From contig CALOCN010000008.1 of NCBI GenBank assembly GCA_942491735.1, positions 186,001 to 250,000 on the forward strand: a stretch of 64,000 nt of DNA, in the 5' to 3' direction. A model generated the notes under the pieces. It ran no database searches. It was not told where the DNA came from and saw only the letters and a program-made list of their open reading frames with translations. This document shows positions 8,764 through 17,715 of this stretch, piece after piece; within the stretch, counting starts at the first letter, position 1; every line of letters begins with the position of its first letter. Source of the stretch: CALOCN01 sp942491735. GTDB lineage: Bacteria > Eisenbacteria > RBG-16-71-46 > JABDJR01. The translations under genes were made by a program, and so were the position numbers.

Positions 8764-11700
8764 CCGGCCTCGCCCGCATCGCCATCCAGAATCCTCTCCT
8801 GGCCAACCTCATCATGGTGGCCATCGCGGGGATCGGCATGTACAGCCTGGCCACGCTCCCCCAGGAACAGATGCCGGACGTCTCGTTTCCCTGGGCTTTC
8901 GTGGTGGTCCCGGATCCCGGCGTGGCCCCGGAAGAGATGGAGAAGGTCGTGACCATGGAGCTGGAGGAGCAGCTCAAGGGTCTCGACGACCTCAACAGCA
9001 TGACCTCCATCTCCCGTGAGGGGATGTCCTTCGTCTGGCTCAAGTTCGACACCATGCCCGACGACGAGTTCAAGCTGCGTCTGCAGGACGTGCGGGCGGC
9101 GGTGAACCGGGTCAAGCTGCCGGCGAGCGCCGAGGACCCCCAGATCACCCAGTTCAAGACCCAGGACTTCGCCCCGCTGATCAGCGTGATCCTCCGCGGC
9201 GACCTTCCCGAGCACCAGCTCAAGATCATCGCGGACGACCTGCGCGAGGACATCCTCGATATCGACAAGGTGTCCCAGGTTCAGATCACCGGGATCCGGG
9301 AGCGCGAGGTCTGGGTGGAGGTGGATCCGGCCCGGTTGGAGCGGTACGGCCTGTCCATGAGCCAGGTCGCCGACGCGATTCGCGCCAAGCACCTCAACCT
9401 CACCGGCGGGGATCTGCAGACGGGTCGCATGGACTTCCGGGTGCGAACGGTCGGGGAAGCAACCGAGATTCCCGACCTGGGCAGCGTGATCGTGCGCGCC
9501 TCTGCGGGCGGCGGGCATGTGCGGGTGGCCGACGTCGCCGAGGTTCGCGACACCTTCCAGGATCGCACCAGCATCTCCCACTTCGACGGCAAGCCGGCCG
9601 CCACCCTCACCGTGGCCAAGAAACAGGACGGCAACTCGATCCGGATCATCGAGGCCATCAAGGAACTCGGCCTGGAGTACAGCGAGACACGTCTCCCGCC
9701 AAGCGCGGAGCTCCTCTACACCAACGACTCCTCGGTCTTCATCAACGACATCCTGGGCACCCTCAAGAGCAACGCCTGGATCGGCATGCTGCTGGTCGCG
9801 GTGTGTCTGTTCCTGTTCCTGGGCTGGCGTCAGGCCGCGTTCGCGGTGATCGGCATTCCCATTGCCCTGGCCATGACCTTCACCTTCCTGCGATTCACCG
9901 GCAACACCATCAACAGCAGCACCCTCTTCGGCCTGGTCCTGGTGTTGGGCATGCTGGTGGATGACGCGGTGGTGGTGATCGAGAACTGTTTCCGCTACAT
10001 CCAGCACGGTCTTCCCGCCCGACAGGCAGCGATGATCGGGACCCGCGAGGTGATCCTACCGGTCATGACCTCGGCCGGCACCACCATGGCGGCGTTCCTG
10101 CCGCTCATGCTGCTTCCGGGGGTGATCGGCGATTTCATGCGCATCATTCCCATCGTGGTATCCCTCGCGCTCATCGCCTCCCTGTTCGAGTCGTTCTACA
10201 TCCTGCCCGCACACATCGCCGAGTGGAGCGGGCGGTTGCGCAAGGGACAGGCGGCCAGACCGCCGGTCGGGTTCGGTCCGGTTCGTCGCTGGTATCGCAG
10301 GCGGTTGGCCTGGGTCATTCGCCGGCGTTACCTCGTGCTGATCGTGACTACGGTGGTCATCGTGGTCAGTTTCGGCGCGATCATCGGGGCGCTCGGAGTG
10401 GACATGTTTGCCGACGAGGAGATCCCCTTCTTCTTCGTCTACCTGACCATGCCGGACGGCACCCGGATCGAAGCCACGGATGCGACCCTGGCCCGCATGG
10501 AAGCCCTAGCGCTGAGCGATCTCCCCCCGGGCGAGATCAAGCACGTGGTGCGCAGCGCCGGGTACCAGGAAACCGATGCGGAGTGGATCATGCGTTCCTC
10601 GGTGGGGCAGCTCATGGTGGAGTTGCACCCCAAGAACGATCGCGAGCACGGGGTGGACGACCTGATCAACCGGTTCCGCGACGCGGTGGCGGCGGTACCG
10701 GGGGTGGAAGCCCTGGAGTTCAAGCGCATCTCCAGCGGCCCTCCCACCGGGGCCCCCATCGAGGTCAAGGTACGCGGCGACGACCTGGCCCAGCTCCAGA
10801 TCGTGGTGGACGAGGTGGAGACGCTCCTGCGCTCCACTCCCGGGATCAAGGACGTGCGAGACAATTTCGTCACCGCCATCCCGGAGTTGCGGGTGCGGGT
10901 CAACGAGGAACGGGCAGCCATGCACGGGCTGACCGTGGCCCAGGTCGCCGGCGAGGTCTATTCGGCCTTCAACGGCACCGTGGCCACGGAGTTCCTGGAC
11001 GGGGACGACGACATCGATGTGGTGGTCCGGCTGGCCGAGGCCTACCGCAAGGACACGGACGAGTTGGGCGGGCTGCGCGTGGTCGCTCCGGACGGATCCC
11101 GCCTGCTGCTCAAGGACCTGGCCGAGATTCGCGAGGCACCCGGACTGGCCACCATTCACCGCGACGACAACCGCCGCGCCATCACCGTGACCGCGAACGT
11201 GGACTCCGAGGTCATCACCGGGGTGCGGGCCAACGAGGTCCTGGTGGAAGCCTGGCCGGCGATCGCCGCGCGCTACCCGGGACACGACATCAAGTTCGGC
11301 GGCGAGTTCCAGGAGTTCCAGGAGGCCTTCACCAACCTGGGGCTCCTGTTCCTGGTCGGCATCCTTCTCATGCTGATCCTCATGGTGGCCCAGTTCAGCT
11401 CGCTCACCCAGCCGTTGATCATCTTTGCCGCGGTGCTGTTCGCTTTCTGGGGCGCGGTGATGGGTCTGTTCCTCATCAACTCCCCCTTCTCCATCAACAA
11501 CCTGTTTGGGCTGGTCGCCCTGGCCGGGGTCGCGGTGAACAACTCCATCGTGCTCATCGCCTTCATCAACCGCATGCGGGAACGTGGAGCGTCACGCATG
11601 CGTTCGGTGATGCGGGCCGGGGTTCTTCGGGTCCGCCCCATCCTCCTGACCTCGGTCACCACCGTGGTGGGCCTCATTCCCATGGCGATCGGTCTGGGCG

Positions 11701-11912
11701 GCTACTCGGAGGTGTGGGGCCCCCTGGCCACGGTAATGGTGTGCGGGCTCACCGCCAGCTCCATCCTCTCGCTCTTTCTCATCCCCTGCCTCTATCTTGT
11801 CCTGGGTGACACCAAGCGTCTGGTCACCCGCCGCGGGGTTCGGGACGAAACCGCGGCGAAGAAGCAGTGGACGGAACGCATCAAGCGCCGCAAGGAACTG
11901 GCCGACGCATGA
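8760..11912 (+). CDS. RND family efflux transporter, inner-membrane permease
   Basis: The 1050-residue length and the internal duplication are typical of AcrB/MexB-type pumps: TM1 at about 13-30, a large periplasmic loop, TM2-6, a second loop and TM8-12. The proton-relay pair Asp401-Asp402 lies in GMLVDDAVVVIEN, matching AcrB Asp407/Asp408. The protein should export substrates by proton antiport together with the adaptor encoded immediately upstream. No TolC-like outer-membrane gene is adjacent, so it presumably borrows one. The GTG start overlaps the adaptor's TGA (GTGA), which indicates coupling. The substrate cannot be read from the sequence. Confidence 0.93.
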   Translation: MTGLARIAIQNPLLANLIMVAIAGIGMYSLATLPQEQMPDVSFPWAFVVVPDPGVAPEEMEKVVTMELEEQLKGLDDLNSMTSISREGMSFVWLKFDTMPDDEFKLRLQDVRAAVNRVKLPASAEDPQITQFKTQDFAPLISVILRGDLPEHQLKIIADDLREDILDIDKVSQVQITGIREREVWVEVDPARLERYGLSMSQVADAIRAKHLNLTGGDLQTGRMDFRVRTVGEATEIPDLGSVIVRASAGGGHVRVADVAEVRDTFQDRTSISHFDGKPAATLTVAKKQDGNSIRIIEAIKELGLEYSETRLPPSAELLYTNDSSVFINDILGTLKSNAWIGMLLVAVCLFLFLGWRQAAFAVIGIPIALAMTFTFLRFTGNTINSSTLFGLVLVLGMLVDDAVVVIENCFRYIQHGLPARQAAMIGTREVILPVMTSAGTTMAAFLPLMLLPGVIGDFMRIIPIVVSLALIASLFESFYILPAHIAEWSGRLRKGQAARPPVGFGPVRRWYRRRLAWVIRRRYLVLIVTTVVIVVSFGAIIGALGVDMFADEEIPFFFVYLTMPDGTRIEATDATLARMEALALSDLPPGEIKHVVRSAGYQETDAEWIMRSSVGQLMVELHPKNDREHGVDDLINRFRDAVAAVPGVEALEFKRISSGPPTGAPIEVKVRGDDLAQLQIVVDEVETLLRSTPGIKDVRDNFVTAIPELRVRVNEERAAMHGLTVAQVAGEVYSAFNGTVATEFLDGDDDIDVVVRLAEAYRKDTDELGGLRVVAPDGSRLLLKDLAEIREAPGLATIHRDDNRRAITVTANVDSEVITGVRANEVLVEAWPAIAARYPGHDIKFGGEFQEFQEAFTNLGLLFLVGILLMLILMVAQFSSLTQPLIIFAAVLFAFWGAVMGLFLINSPFSINNLFGLVALAGVAVNNSIVLIAFINRMRERGASRMRSVMRAGVLRVRPILLTSVTTVVGLIPMAIGLGGYSEVWGPLATVMVCGLTASSILSLFLIPCLYLVLGDTKRLVTRRGVRDETAAKKQWTERIKRRKELADA

Positions 11913-13096
11913 GCAGCCCAGCGTTCTTCGCCGACCTGGGTTCCCGGATCCAGACGAGATGGAACGCGGTCAACGCGGACGAGGAACGCTTCGCCGACAT
12001 CGCCCGGGAGGAACTGGGCCGGACCCCGCCCCTCGACCACCTGGATACCAACGCCATGGTGCGCGGGTTTCTCTCCGCCACCCAGCCGGCGGCCCGGCAG
12101 TTCGCCCCCCTTGGCGCGTTCGGTCAACCCGCCCTGACCGGATGGTTCGGTCGCGGCTTCGTGATCGACGTCTACTTCTGGAACAACTGCGCACCGGCCA
12201 TCCACGACCATCCCTTCTCCGGCGTCTTCACCATCCTTCGCGGGTTCAGCCTGCATCGGACCTACGATTTCAAGGAGACCGAGTCGCTGGGCGCCCACAT
12301 CCGGGTAGGCGAAACCGTTCCCCGGGAGTTGACCCTGTTGCGCGAGGGGGACGTGGCGCCGTTCTCGCAAAGCGGGCACGCCCTGATCCACACCCTGATC
12401 CACGTCCCCAACCCATCCATTTCCCTGGTGGCCCGAACCACCCGGGTGGTCGGGTATCACCGTTACTTCCCCCCCTCGGTGGCGCTGGAAGTGACGGACC
12501 CCGACGACCCGGTGGGGCACCAGCTCATGCTGCTGGACTGGCTCCGCAACGGGGGGGACCCGGCCCACGAAGACCTTCTGGCCGGGTATCTGGCCACCGC
12601 GGACTTCGAGACCACGTTCCGCGCCGTGTCGGCCGCCTACCAGGCGTATCGGGCGGTGGCCCGCACCGACGCGCTGTTCTCGATGATCGGGAGTCATCAC
12701 GGGGAGCGGGCCGCGCTCATTCCCCCGGCCATTGCCCGCGCGTACCAGCTTCAGGACGCCGATGCGTTTCGCCAGCGTCTCACCGACGACGACGACCGGC
12801 TGATCGCCTCGGCCTTCATGTGCGCGGAGACGCGGGACGAGGTCCTCGCCATCCTCACCGATGCCGAGGTGGACGGTCCCCGGGAGCGGATCCTCGCCTG
12901 GGCCCGCGAGTGCGGCGTGTTCGACACCGGCGACACGTTCTCGCCCCGGCTGGTGGAGCGGTTGCTCGCCGGGGATCCACTGGAACGGATCGTGGAAGAG
13001 GAGGGCGCGCGGTTTCCGGACATTCTCGACGGGGGCGGCGTTGGGCGGGTGCGTGAGATCCTCGAGGGATCCATCCTCCGCGCACTGGCCCACTAG
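11909..13096 (+). CDS. Cupin-like protein of unknown function
   Basis: The 395-residue product is soluble and has no signal peptide. Around residues 85-110 a segment with AIHDHPFSGVFTILRG is reminiscent of a cupin metal-binding motif (HxH followed by glycines). Later His residues (SGHALIHTLIH and GYHRY) could complete a metal site. The C-terminal 200 residues are helical and unassigned. The ATG overlaps the RND permease stop as ATGA, so the gene is the last of the queD-adaptor-pump operon. The longer frame beginning at 11867 only adds residues encoded inside the pump gene. I do not know its function; an iron- or other metal-dependent dioxygenase-like role is possible. Confidence 0.75.
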   Translation: MSSPAFFADLGSRIQTRWNAVNADEERFADIAREELGRTPPLDHLDTNAMVRGFLSATQPAARQFAPLGAFGQPALTGWFGRGFVIDVYFWNNCAPAIHDHPFSGVFTILRGFSLHRTYDFKETESLGAHIRVGETVPRELTLLREGDVAPFSQSGHALIHTLIHVPNPSISLVARTTRVVGYHRYFPPSVALEVTDPDDPVGHQLMLLDWLRNGGDPAHEDLLAGYLATADFETTFRAVSAAYQAYRAVARTDALFSMIGSHHGERAALIPPAIARAYQLQDADAFRQRLTDDDDRLIASAFMCAETRDEVLAILTDAEVDGPRERILAWARECGVFDTGDTFSPRLVERLLAGDPLERIVEEEGARFPDILDGGGVGRVREILEGSILRALAH

Positions 13097-13121
13097 CGGG
13101 CGAAACCCGCATGCTCCTTCC

Positions 13122-13901
13122 CTAGTGCCGTGCCTTGATCCTGCCGAACGTCGTCCGCTCCACCGGGACGGGGGCGCCATCCGTCTGCCACTGGGGGTCC
13201 GAGGCGTCCTCGCTGGGGGAGTTCCCGAGTGTTCCGTCGTTGCCCGGCGAGTTGACGAACGATGCCGCCACCTGCCCGCTTCCCTCGTTGAAACCCCAGT
13301 AGCCCTCCAGCGAGTCGAACCGGGGATGGTCCCCGGTAACCGGCCGACCCATCCAGGATTGGATCGTGGCCTGGCTCAGGACTTCCGACCAGATACGAAC
13401 CTCGTCCAGAAGGCCATGAAAGCTGAAGAACTCGGTTTCCATCGCTCCAATGGTGAGGTTGACCGATGAGGGCACGAACGCCGGGCGTGCGGATCGTGTG
13501 TCGACCAGGTCCCCGTCGACGAACAGTGCCGTGGTTCCCGTTTCGGCGTCGAAGCTGGCCGCCACGTGCGCCCAGGTGTTGAGCCCGGGAGTAAAGACCC
13601 CGGAGGCCACGATGCTGCCGTTGTGCCCGACCCGGAAGTCGAGATGGTCCCCCGCGGCGACAATGTCCATGTCGTAGCCGGCGCCACCGGTGCGGTTGGC
13701 GAGGACCCGCCCGGCATCGGCGGTGCCGGCCAGCTTGACCCAGGCCTCGAGGGTATAGCTCCCGTTCATGTTGAACGGCTGGTCCGTGCTCACGTAGTCG
13801 TCCACGCCGTCGAAGACGAGCGCGTGGTTCTGGGCGGATGCGGATACGGGGACACACGCAACGAGAGCGCTGGACAGGACGACCAGGATTGCCCGGTTCA
13901 T
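13122..13901 (-). CDS. Secreted LamG/concanavalin A-like domain protein
   Basis: The 259-residue product has an N-terminal signal peptide (about 1-23, ending ASA|QN). One LamG-like jelly-roll domain follows at about 28-190, with the usual features: a FDGVDDYV first strand, YTLEAWVK, WAHVAASFD and LDEVRIWSE. The C-terminal 60 residues contain a WGFNEGSG motif, also typical of these domains. It probably binds a carbohydrate or surface structure outside the cell. An AAGGAG Shine-Dalgarno lies 5 bp upstream of the ATG at 13901, and the much longer upstream frame is antisense to queE, so it was discarded. It converges with the cupin-like gene. Confidence 0.85.
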   Translation of the reverse strand: MNRAILVVLSSALVACVPVSASAQNHALVFDGVDDYVSTDQPFNMNGSYTLEAWVKLAGTADAGRVLANRTGGAGYDMDIVAAGDHLDFRVGHNGSIVASGVFTPGLNTWAHVAASFDAETGTTALFVDGDLVDTRSARPAFVPSSVNLTIGAMETEFFSFHGLLDEVRIWSEVLSQATIQSWMGRPVTGDHPRFDSLEGYWGFNEGSGQVAASFVNSPGNDGTLGNSPSEDASDPQWQTDGAPVPVERTTFGRIKARH

Positions 13902-13975
13902 GAAGACTCCTTGAGGGGGAATAGGTCTCGATTCTCCCCGTTTGGTACCACAACATTCCGGTCGCTGGATAGGGT

Positions 13976-13981
13976 TACAAT
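13976..13981 (+). promoter_or_regulatory. -10 element for a near-leaderless queE transcript
   Basis: TACAAT matches the TATAAT consensus at five of six positions and ends 7 bp before the queE ATG at 13989. A start point at about 13988 would leave no leader. The -35 region is weak. Confidence 0.45.
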
Positions 13982-13988
13982 CCGTCCC

Positions 13989-14624
13989 ATGAAGGTGACG
14001 GAGATCTTCCACTCCATTCAGGGCGAGTCCACCCAGGCCGGACGCCCGTGTGTCTTCGTGCGATTGACCGCGTGTGACCTGCGCTGTCGCTGGTGCGATA
14101 CCGAGTACGCGTTCACCGAAGGCGGACCCATGTCCATGGACACGATCCTGGAAACGGTTCGCGGCTACGGTTGCCCCCTGGTCGAGGTCACCGGCGGGGA
14201 GCCGCTCCTGCAGGGGGAGACTCCCGAGCTTTGCCGGCGTCTGATCGAGGCCGGCCACGAGGTCATGATCGAAACCGGTGGGCATCGCGACATTTCGGTC
14301 CTGCCCGAAGCGGTCCGGGTAATCCTGGATCTCAAGTGTCCCGGAAGCGGCGAGTCCGCCCGCAACGACTGGGCCAACCTCGAGCGCCTGTCCCCCTCGG
14401 GAGAGATCAAGTTCGTGATCGCCGACCGGATCGATTTCGAGTGGGCCGCGGCCCGGGTCCGGGAGCACGATCTTGCCTCCCGGTTTCCGGTCCACTTCTC
14501 CCCCGTCCATGGCGAGCTCGGCTATCGCGAGCTGGCGGAGTGGATCCTCTCGGACGGACTCCCCGTACGCTTCCAGGCACAACTGCACAAGCACATCTGG
14601 GCCCCGGACCAGCGAGGGGTCTAG
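13989..14624 (+). CDS. queE: 7-carboxy-7-deazaguanine synthase QueE
   Basis: The 211-residue product is a radical SAM enzyme. The [4Fe-4S] cluster motif is CxxxCxxC at Cys29, Cys33 and Cys36 (CDLRCRWCDTE), and the SAM-binding GGEP motif follows (VTGGEPLLQ). The N-terminal FHSIQGES sequence is characteristic of QueE. It converts carboxytetrahydropterin, the product of QueD at 7286, to 7-carboxy-7-deazaguanine, the precursor of queuosine and related modified bases. queC and queF are not in the window. The frame extends upstream to 13566, but that part is antisense to the LamG gene. The ATG lies 7 bp after a TACAAT box. Confidence 0.93.
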   Translation: MKVTEIFHSIQGESTQAGRPCVFVRLTACDLRCRWCDTEYAFTEGGPMSMDTILETVRGYGCPLVEVTGGEPLLQGETPELCRRLIEAGHEVMIETGGHRDISVLPEAVRVILDLKCPGSGESARNDWANLERLSPSGEIKFVIADRIDFEWAAARVREHDLASRFPVHFSPVHGELGYRELAEWILSDGLPVRFQAQLHKHIWAPDQRGV

Positions 14625-14685
14625 GGCTGTAAGTCGCTGCAAATAGGTTGGTTGCCCACAATATTGCTCCGATGGCTTTCTTTGT

Positions 14686-14738
14686 TTGACTCCCCTCCAC
14701 GCTCCTGCTATTTTTCTAGCAGTGCTAAGTTCATAGCA
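14686..14738 (+). promoter_or_regulatory. Promoter and palindromic operator of the BlaI/BlaR1-like pair
   Basis: TTGACT (14686-14691) and TATTTT (14709-14714) are 17 bp apart. Overlapping the -10 and start point is a symmetric double dyad: TGCTA (14706), TAGCA (14717), TGCTA (14723) and TAGCA (14734), with 6, 1 and 6 bp between them. This is the kind of site a dimeric BlaI/CopY-type repressor binds, so autoregulation is likely. The placement inside the promoter also argues against the ATG at 14738 as the start. Confidence 0.7.
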
Positions 14739-14791
14739 TGACGAGTCTCCAACTCCGCACAACCTCCCCTGGCCGGACCGAGGTCCCCACG

Positions 14792-15181
14792 ATGAGCAAG
14801 ACGCCTCTACCCCATCTCAGCCGACGAGAACGGCAAATCATGGATGTCATCTACGAGAAGGGCGCCGCCTCCGCCGCCGACGTCCAGGAACTGTTGCCGG
14901 ACCCGCCCAGCTACTCGGCGGTCCGTGCGCTGCTTCGCATCCTGGAAGAGAAGGGGCACCTCAGGCACCGAAACGAGGGGCCCCGGTACATCTTCGAGCC
15001 GGTCGTCCCCCTGGACACCGCCAAGACCTCGGCCCTCCAGCGACTGCTGCGGACATTCTTCGACGGGCGGACCGATGACGCCGTGGCCGCCCTGCTGGAT
15101 CTCTCGGGTCAGGATCTCAGCGACGACGAGTTGGGTCGTATCGAACGTCTGATCGAAGACGCCAAGCGGAAGGGGCGGTAG
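14792..15181 (+). CDS. BlaI/MecI/CopY family transcriptional repressor
   Basis: The 129-residue product has the family's N-terminal winged helix (LSRRERQIMDVIYEKG, then SAVRALLRILEEKG) and a C-terminal dimerisation helix region. It should repress its own operon by binding the double dyad at 14706-14738. I chose the ATG at 14792 instead of 14738 because the latter is embedded in the operator and predicted promoter, and a GAGG precedes 14792. The gene is separated by 2 bp from the BlaR1-like gene, the normal arrangement in which the sensor protease inactivates the repressor. No beta-lactamase gene is adjacent, so the signal is not necessarily a beta-lactam. Confidence 0.9.
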   Translation: MSKTPLPHLSRRERQIMDVIYEKGAASAADVQELLPDPPSYSAVRALLRILEEKGHLRHRNEGPRYIFEPVVPLDTAKTSALQRLLRTFFDGRTDDAVAALLDLSGQDLSDDELGRIERLIEDAKRKGR

Positions 15182-15183
15182 CC

Positions 15184-17574
15184 ATGCAAACCCTTTTGGA
15201 CGGAACGCTCGCTCTGGATGTCCTGCTCAAGGGCGTCCTGCTTCTCTGCACCGCGGCCGCAGTCGCCTGGGCCCTGCGTCGGGGTTCGGCCGCCCATCGC
15301 CACCTGGTCTGGACCGCGGCGGTGGTGGGTATCCTCGCTCTCCCACTCCTGGTCATGACGGTTCCTCGTCTTGCCGTCTCCCTGCCCGGCACGCCGGCGA
15401 TCGAGACAGCTTCCTCGCCCAAGGGGACGACCCTCTCCGGAAGCGTGGCCGGGGACATCACCACCGCCGTACACGCCGGACCGGAGGTCGCGGGGGCCCC
15501 GCCGACGACGACAGGTCCCAACGCGGTGGCTCTTCCCACGCATCGGGCCACCGACGATCGGGGGGTGCTCGGCTCCCTCCTCCACGCCGTGACAAGCCCC
15601 GGTCTCCTGGTCGTGGTCTGGCTCGCCGGCTCGTTCTGGTTCGCCCTGGTCTTCCTGACCCATCACCTGCGCATCCGTCGACTAGCCGGGGAATCGCCCA
15701 GGATGACCCCCGGGAGTCTCACCCGACGCGTCGAGGAACTGGCGCAGCGACTGGGCGTGGTGCGACCGGTCATCCTTCGCCGGACCCCGGTGGGAACGGT
15801 CCCCATGACCTCCGGGGTGGCACGTCCCACCCTGTACCTTCCGGCCGACGCCGAATCCTGGCCGGCCGACCGTCTGGATTCGGTGCTGGTGCATGAGCTT
15901 GCCCACGTGCGACGGCTGGATCACCTGACCCAGAGTCTGGCCCAGATCGCCTGCGCCCTGTACTGGTTCAATCCCCTTACCTGGGTCGCGGCCCGTAGCC
16001 TGCGCCGCGAGCGGGAGCTGGCGTGCGATGACTGGGTGCTGGCCCGCGGATCACGCCCGTCCAGCTATGCGGAGCATCTGCTCGCGGTGGCCCGAGGCAC
16101 GGTCGCGGACCCGGCTCCCTCGATGGCCGCGATCGCCTTCGCCAAACGTTCGCATCTGGGGGAACGGGTGAGTGCCATTCTCGAGGATGGTCGTCGACGT
16201 GGAGGGACCGGTCTGCGGATCCTCGCCCCCGCCGCGCTCGCCCTGGCCCTGGTCACCGTTCCGTTGGCCGCCCTCGACGTGCGACCCGGTATCGCCGGTG
16301 ACGACAAGGATGACGTGGATGTGGAAAGCAATTCCATGCTGTACGAGGGTGAGGATGGGACGCGTCTCACCCTCGGACCCAATACCACCGGATCGGCGGA
16401 CGGCAACTGGGTGGGGAACTACCACGAGGTGGATGACGGCCGCGACGAGCGGGTCCAGCTCCGGGCCAAGGGGGAACTCACCTGGAACGACGACCTGACT
16501 GCCCTCGTGGCCATTTCCAAGGGGGGCTACTTCAAGGCGGAGCAGAAACTCGACGGCGTCAAGCGACGGATCGAGATCCACCCGGACCGGGATGGAACCC
16601 TGGACTATCAGTACAGTCTGGAGGGAGACCGGCAACCCTACGACGATCAGGCCAAGGCGTGGTTCGCCGAGTTCATCCAGGGATACTTCCTGCGCTCCGG
16701 TTCGTTCGCCGACAAGCACGTGGCGATCCTCCTGCGCCAGGGCGGCCCGGATGCGGTGCTCGGCAAGATCGAGAACATCGGCTCGGACTACGCCATGCGC
16801 ACCTACTTCTACGAACTGCAGAAGCAGGCCGAGCTCACCGGCGAGGACTTCACCCGCATGCTCAGGATTGCCGGTGATCGGATCGGGTCCGACTACGAAC
16901 TGGCCACCCTCCTGACCGAATCGGCTGCCTCGCGGACGTTGGACGGGCCGACCCAGCTGGCCTATGCCGAGGCTTGCGCCACCATCGGTTCCGACTACGA
17001 GCAACGACGTGCGTTGGAAGCCCTTTTCGAGCACCAGACCCTGGCCCCGGATGCCATGGCCCAGGTTCTGGAGTCGACGCACGACATCGGATCGGACTAC
17101 GAGCTGCGACAGTTGCTGACCCGGATCCTGGACGAAGGACAATTGGAAGACGCGGCGCTGATCCAGGTGATCGAGTCCTCACGATCGATCGGCTCGGACT
17201 ACGAGATGGCCGAACTCCTGTCCCTGATCGCCACCACGTACTGGATCGAGGGGACGGTGATCGGCCCCTACTTCAGGGCCCTGGACACGGTGGGGTCGGA
17301 CCATGAGCATGCCCGCGTCCTGACCGCGGTGCTGGAGCGGGACGAGATCCACCCCCAGACCCTGGAGGCGGCCCTCTCCTCCGGTGGCCGTCACATCGGG
17401 AGCGACTACGAACTCTCCCGGTTCCTGGTCCGGGTGGCCGAGCGCTTCCCCATGGACGCGGACGTTCGACGTGCCTACCGGGACGCTGCCCGGTCCATCG
17501 GATCGCGATCGCAGCGGGATGCCGCCATGGCTGCGCTGGCCGACAACGAGCAGAACGGGGCCACCATGCGCTAG
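15184..17574 (+). CDS. BlaR1-type M56 sensor metalloprotease with a C-terminal 34-residue repeat array
   Basis: The 796-residue product has membrane segments at about 10-60 and 135-160, then the M56 zinc protease core: H237ELAH241 as the zinc and catalytic motif and Glu278 (ERELACD) as the third ligand. A further membrane segment lies at about 345-363. The outer-facing C-terminal half is not a penicillin-binding domain. Instead it carries eight repeats anchored on I/V-GS-DYE at residues 532, 567, 601, 635, 669, 703, 738 and 772, spaced 34-35 residues. By family analogy it senses something outside the membrane and triggers cleavage of the BlaI-like repressor encoded 2 bp upstream. The ligand is unknown. 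Confidence 0.88.
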   Translation: MQTLLDGTLALDVLLKGVLLLCTAAAVAWALRRGSAAHRHLVWTAAVVGILALPLLVMTVPRLAVSLPGTPAIETASSPKGTTLSGSVAGDITTAVHAGPEVAGAPPTTTGPNAVALPTHRATDDRGVLGSLLHAVTSPGLLVVVWLAGSFWFALVFLTHHLRIRRLAGESPRMTPGSLTRRVEELAQRLGVVRPVILRRTPVGTVPMTSGVARPTLYLPADAESWPADRLDSVLVHELAHVRRLDHLTQSLAQIACALYWFNPLTWVAARSLRRERELACDDWVLARGSRPSSYAEHLLAVARGTVADPAPSMAAIAFAKRSHLGERVSAILEDGRRRGGTGLRILAPAALALALVTVPLAALDVRPGIAGDDKDDVDVESNSMLYEGEDGTRLTLGPNTTGSADGNWVGNYHEVDDGRDERVQLRAKGELTWNDDLTALVAISKGGYFKAEQKLDGVKRRIEIHPDRDGTLDYQYSLEGDRQPYDDQAKAWFAEFIQGYFLRSGSFADKHVAILLRQGGPDAVLGKIENIGSDYAMRTYFYELQKQAELTGEDFTRMLRIAGDRIGSDYELATLLTESAASRTLDGPTQLAYAEACATIGSDYEQRRALEALFEHQTLAPDAMAQVLESTHDIGSDYELRQLLTRILDEGQLEDAALIQVIESSRSIGSDYEMAELLSLIATTYWIEGTVIGPYFRALDTVGSDHEHARVLTAVLERDEIHPQTLEAALSSGGRHIGSDYELSRFLVRVAERFPMDADVRRAYRDAARSIGSRSQRDAAMAALADNEQNGATMR

Positions 17575-17593
17575 GAGTGCCGATCCCCGATTC

Positions 17594-17627
17594 GACCCCG
17601 GTCCCTCTCGGGCCGGGGTCTTTTTTT
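17594..17627 (+). terminator. Rho-independent terminator of the BlaI/BlaR1-like operon
   Basis: The 8-bp stem GACCCCGG/CCGGGGTC (17594-17601 with 17613-17620) and its 11-nt loop are followed by seven T residues (17621-17627), 20 bp after the stop codon. Confidence 0.9.
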
Positions 17628-17646
17628 GCAGGCCGAGTGAGTCCCT

Positions 17647-17676
17647 ATTGATAGAGTCTTGGCCCCGGCTATCAAT
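17647..17676 (+). promoter_or_regulatory. Promoter-like pair embedded in an 8-bp inverted repeat
   Basis: ATTGATAG (17647-17654) and CTATCAAT (17669-17676) form a perfect inverted repeat. The same bases supply TTGATA (17648) and TATCAA (17670) with a 16-bp spacer, a plausible promoter for the downstream propeller gene. It may double as an operator. Confidence 0.45.
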
Positions 17677-17715
17677 CCGCCCCTGCCCCCCGCAGGGTGG
17701 GGTGAAGGAGTTTCC

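Noticed and set aside
14738..14791. ATG at 14738 as the start of the BlaI-like repressor
   Set aside because: It lies within the operator dyad and about 17 bp after the predicted transcription start with no Shine-Dalgarno; the ATG at 14792 begins just before the winged helix.
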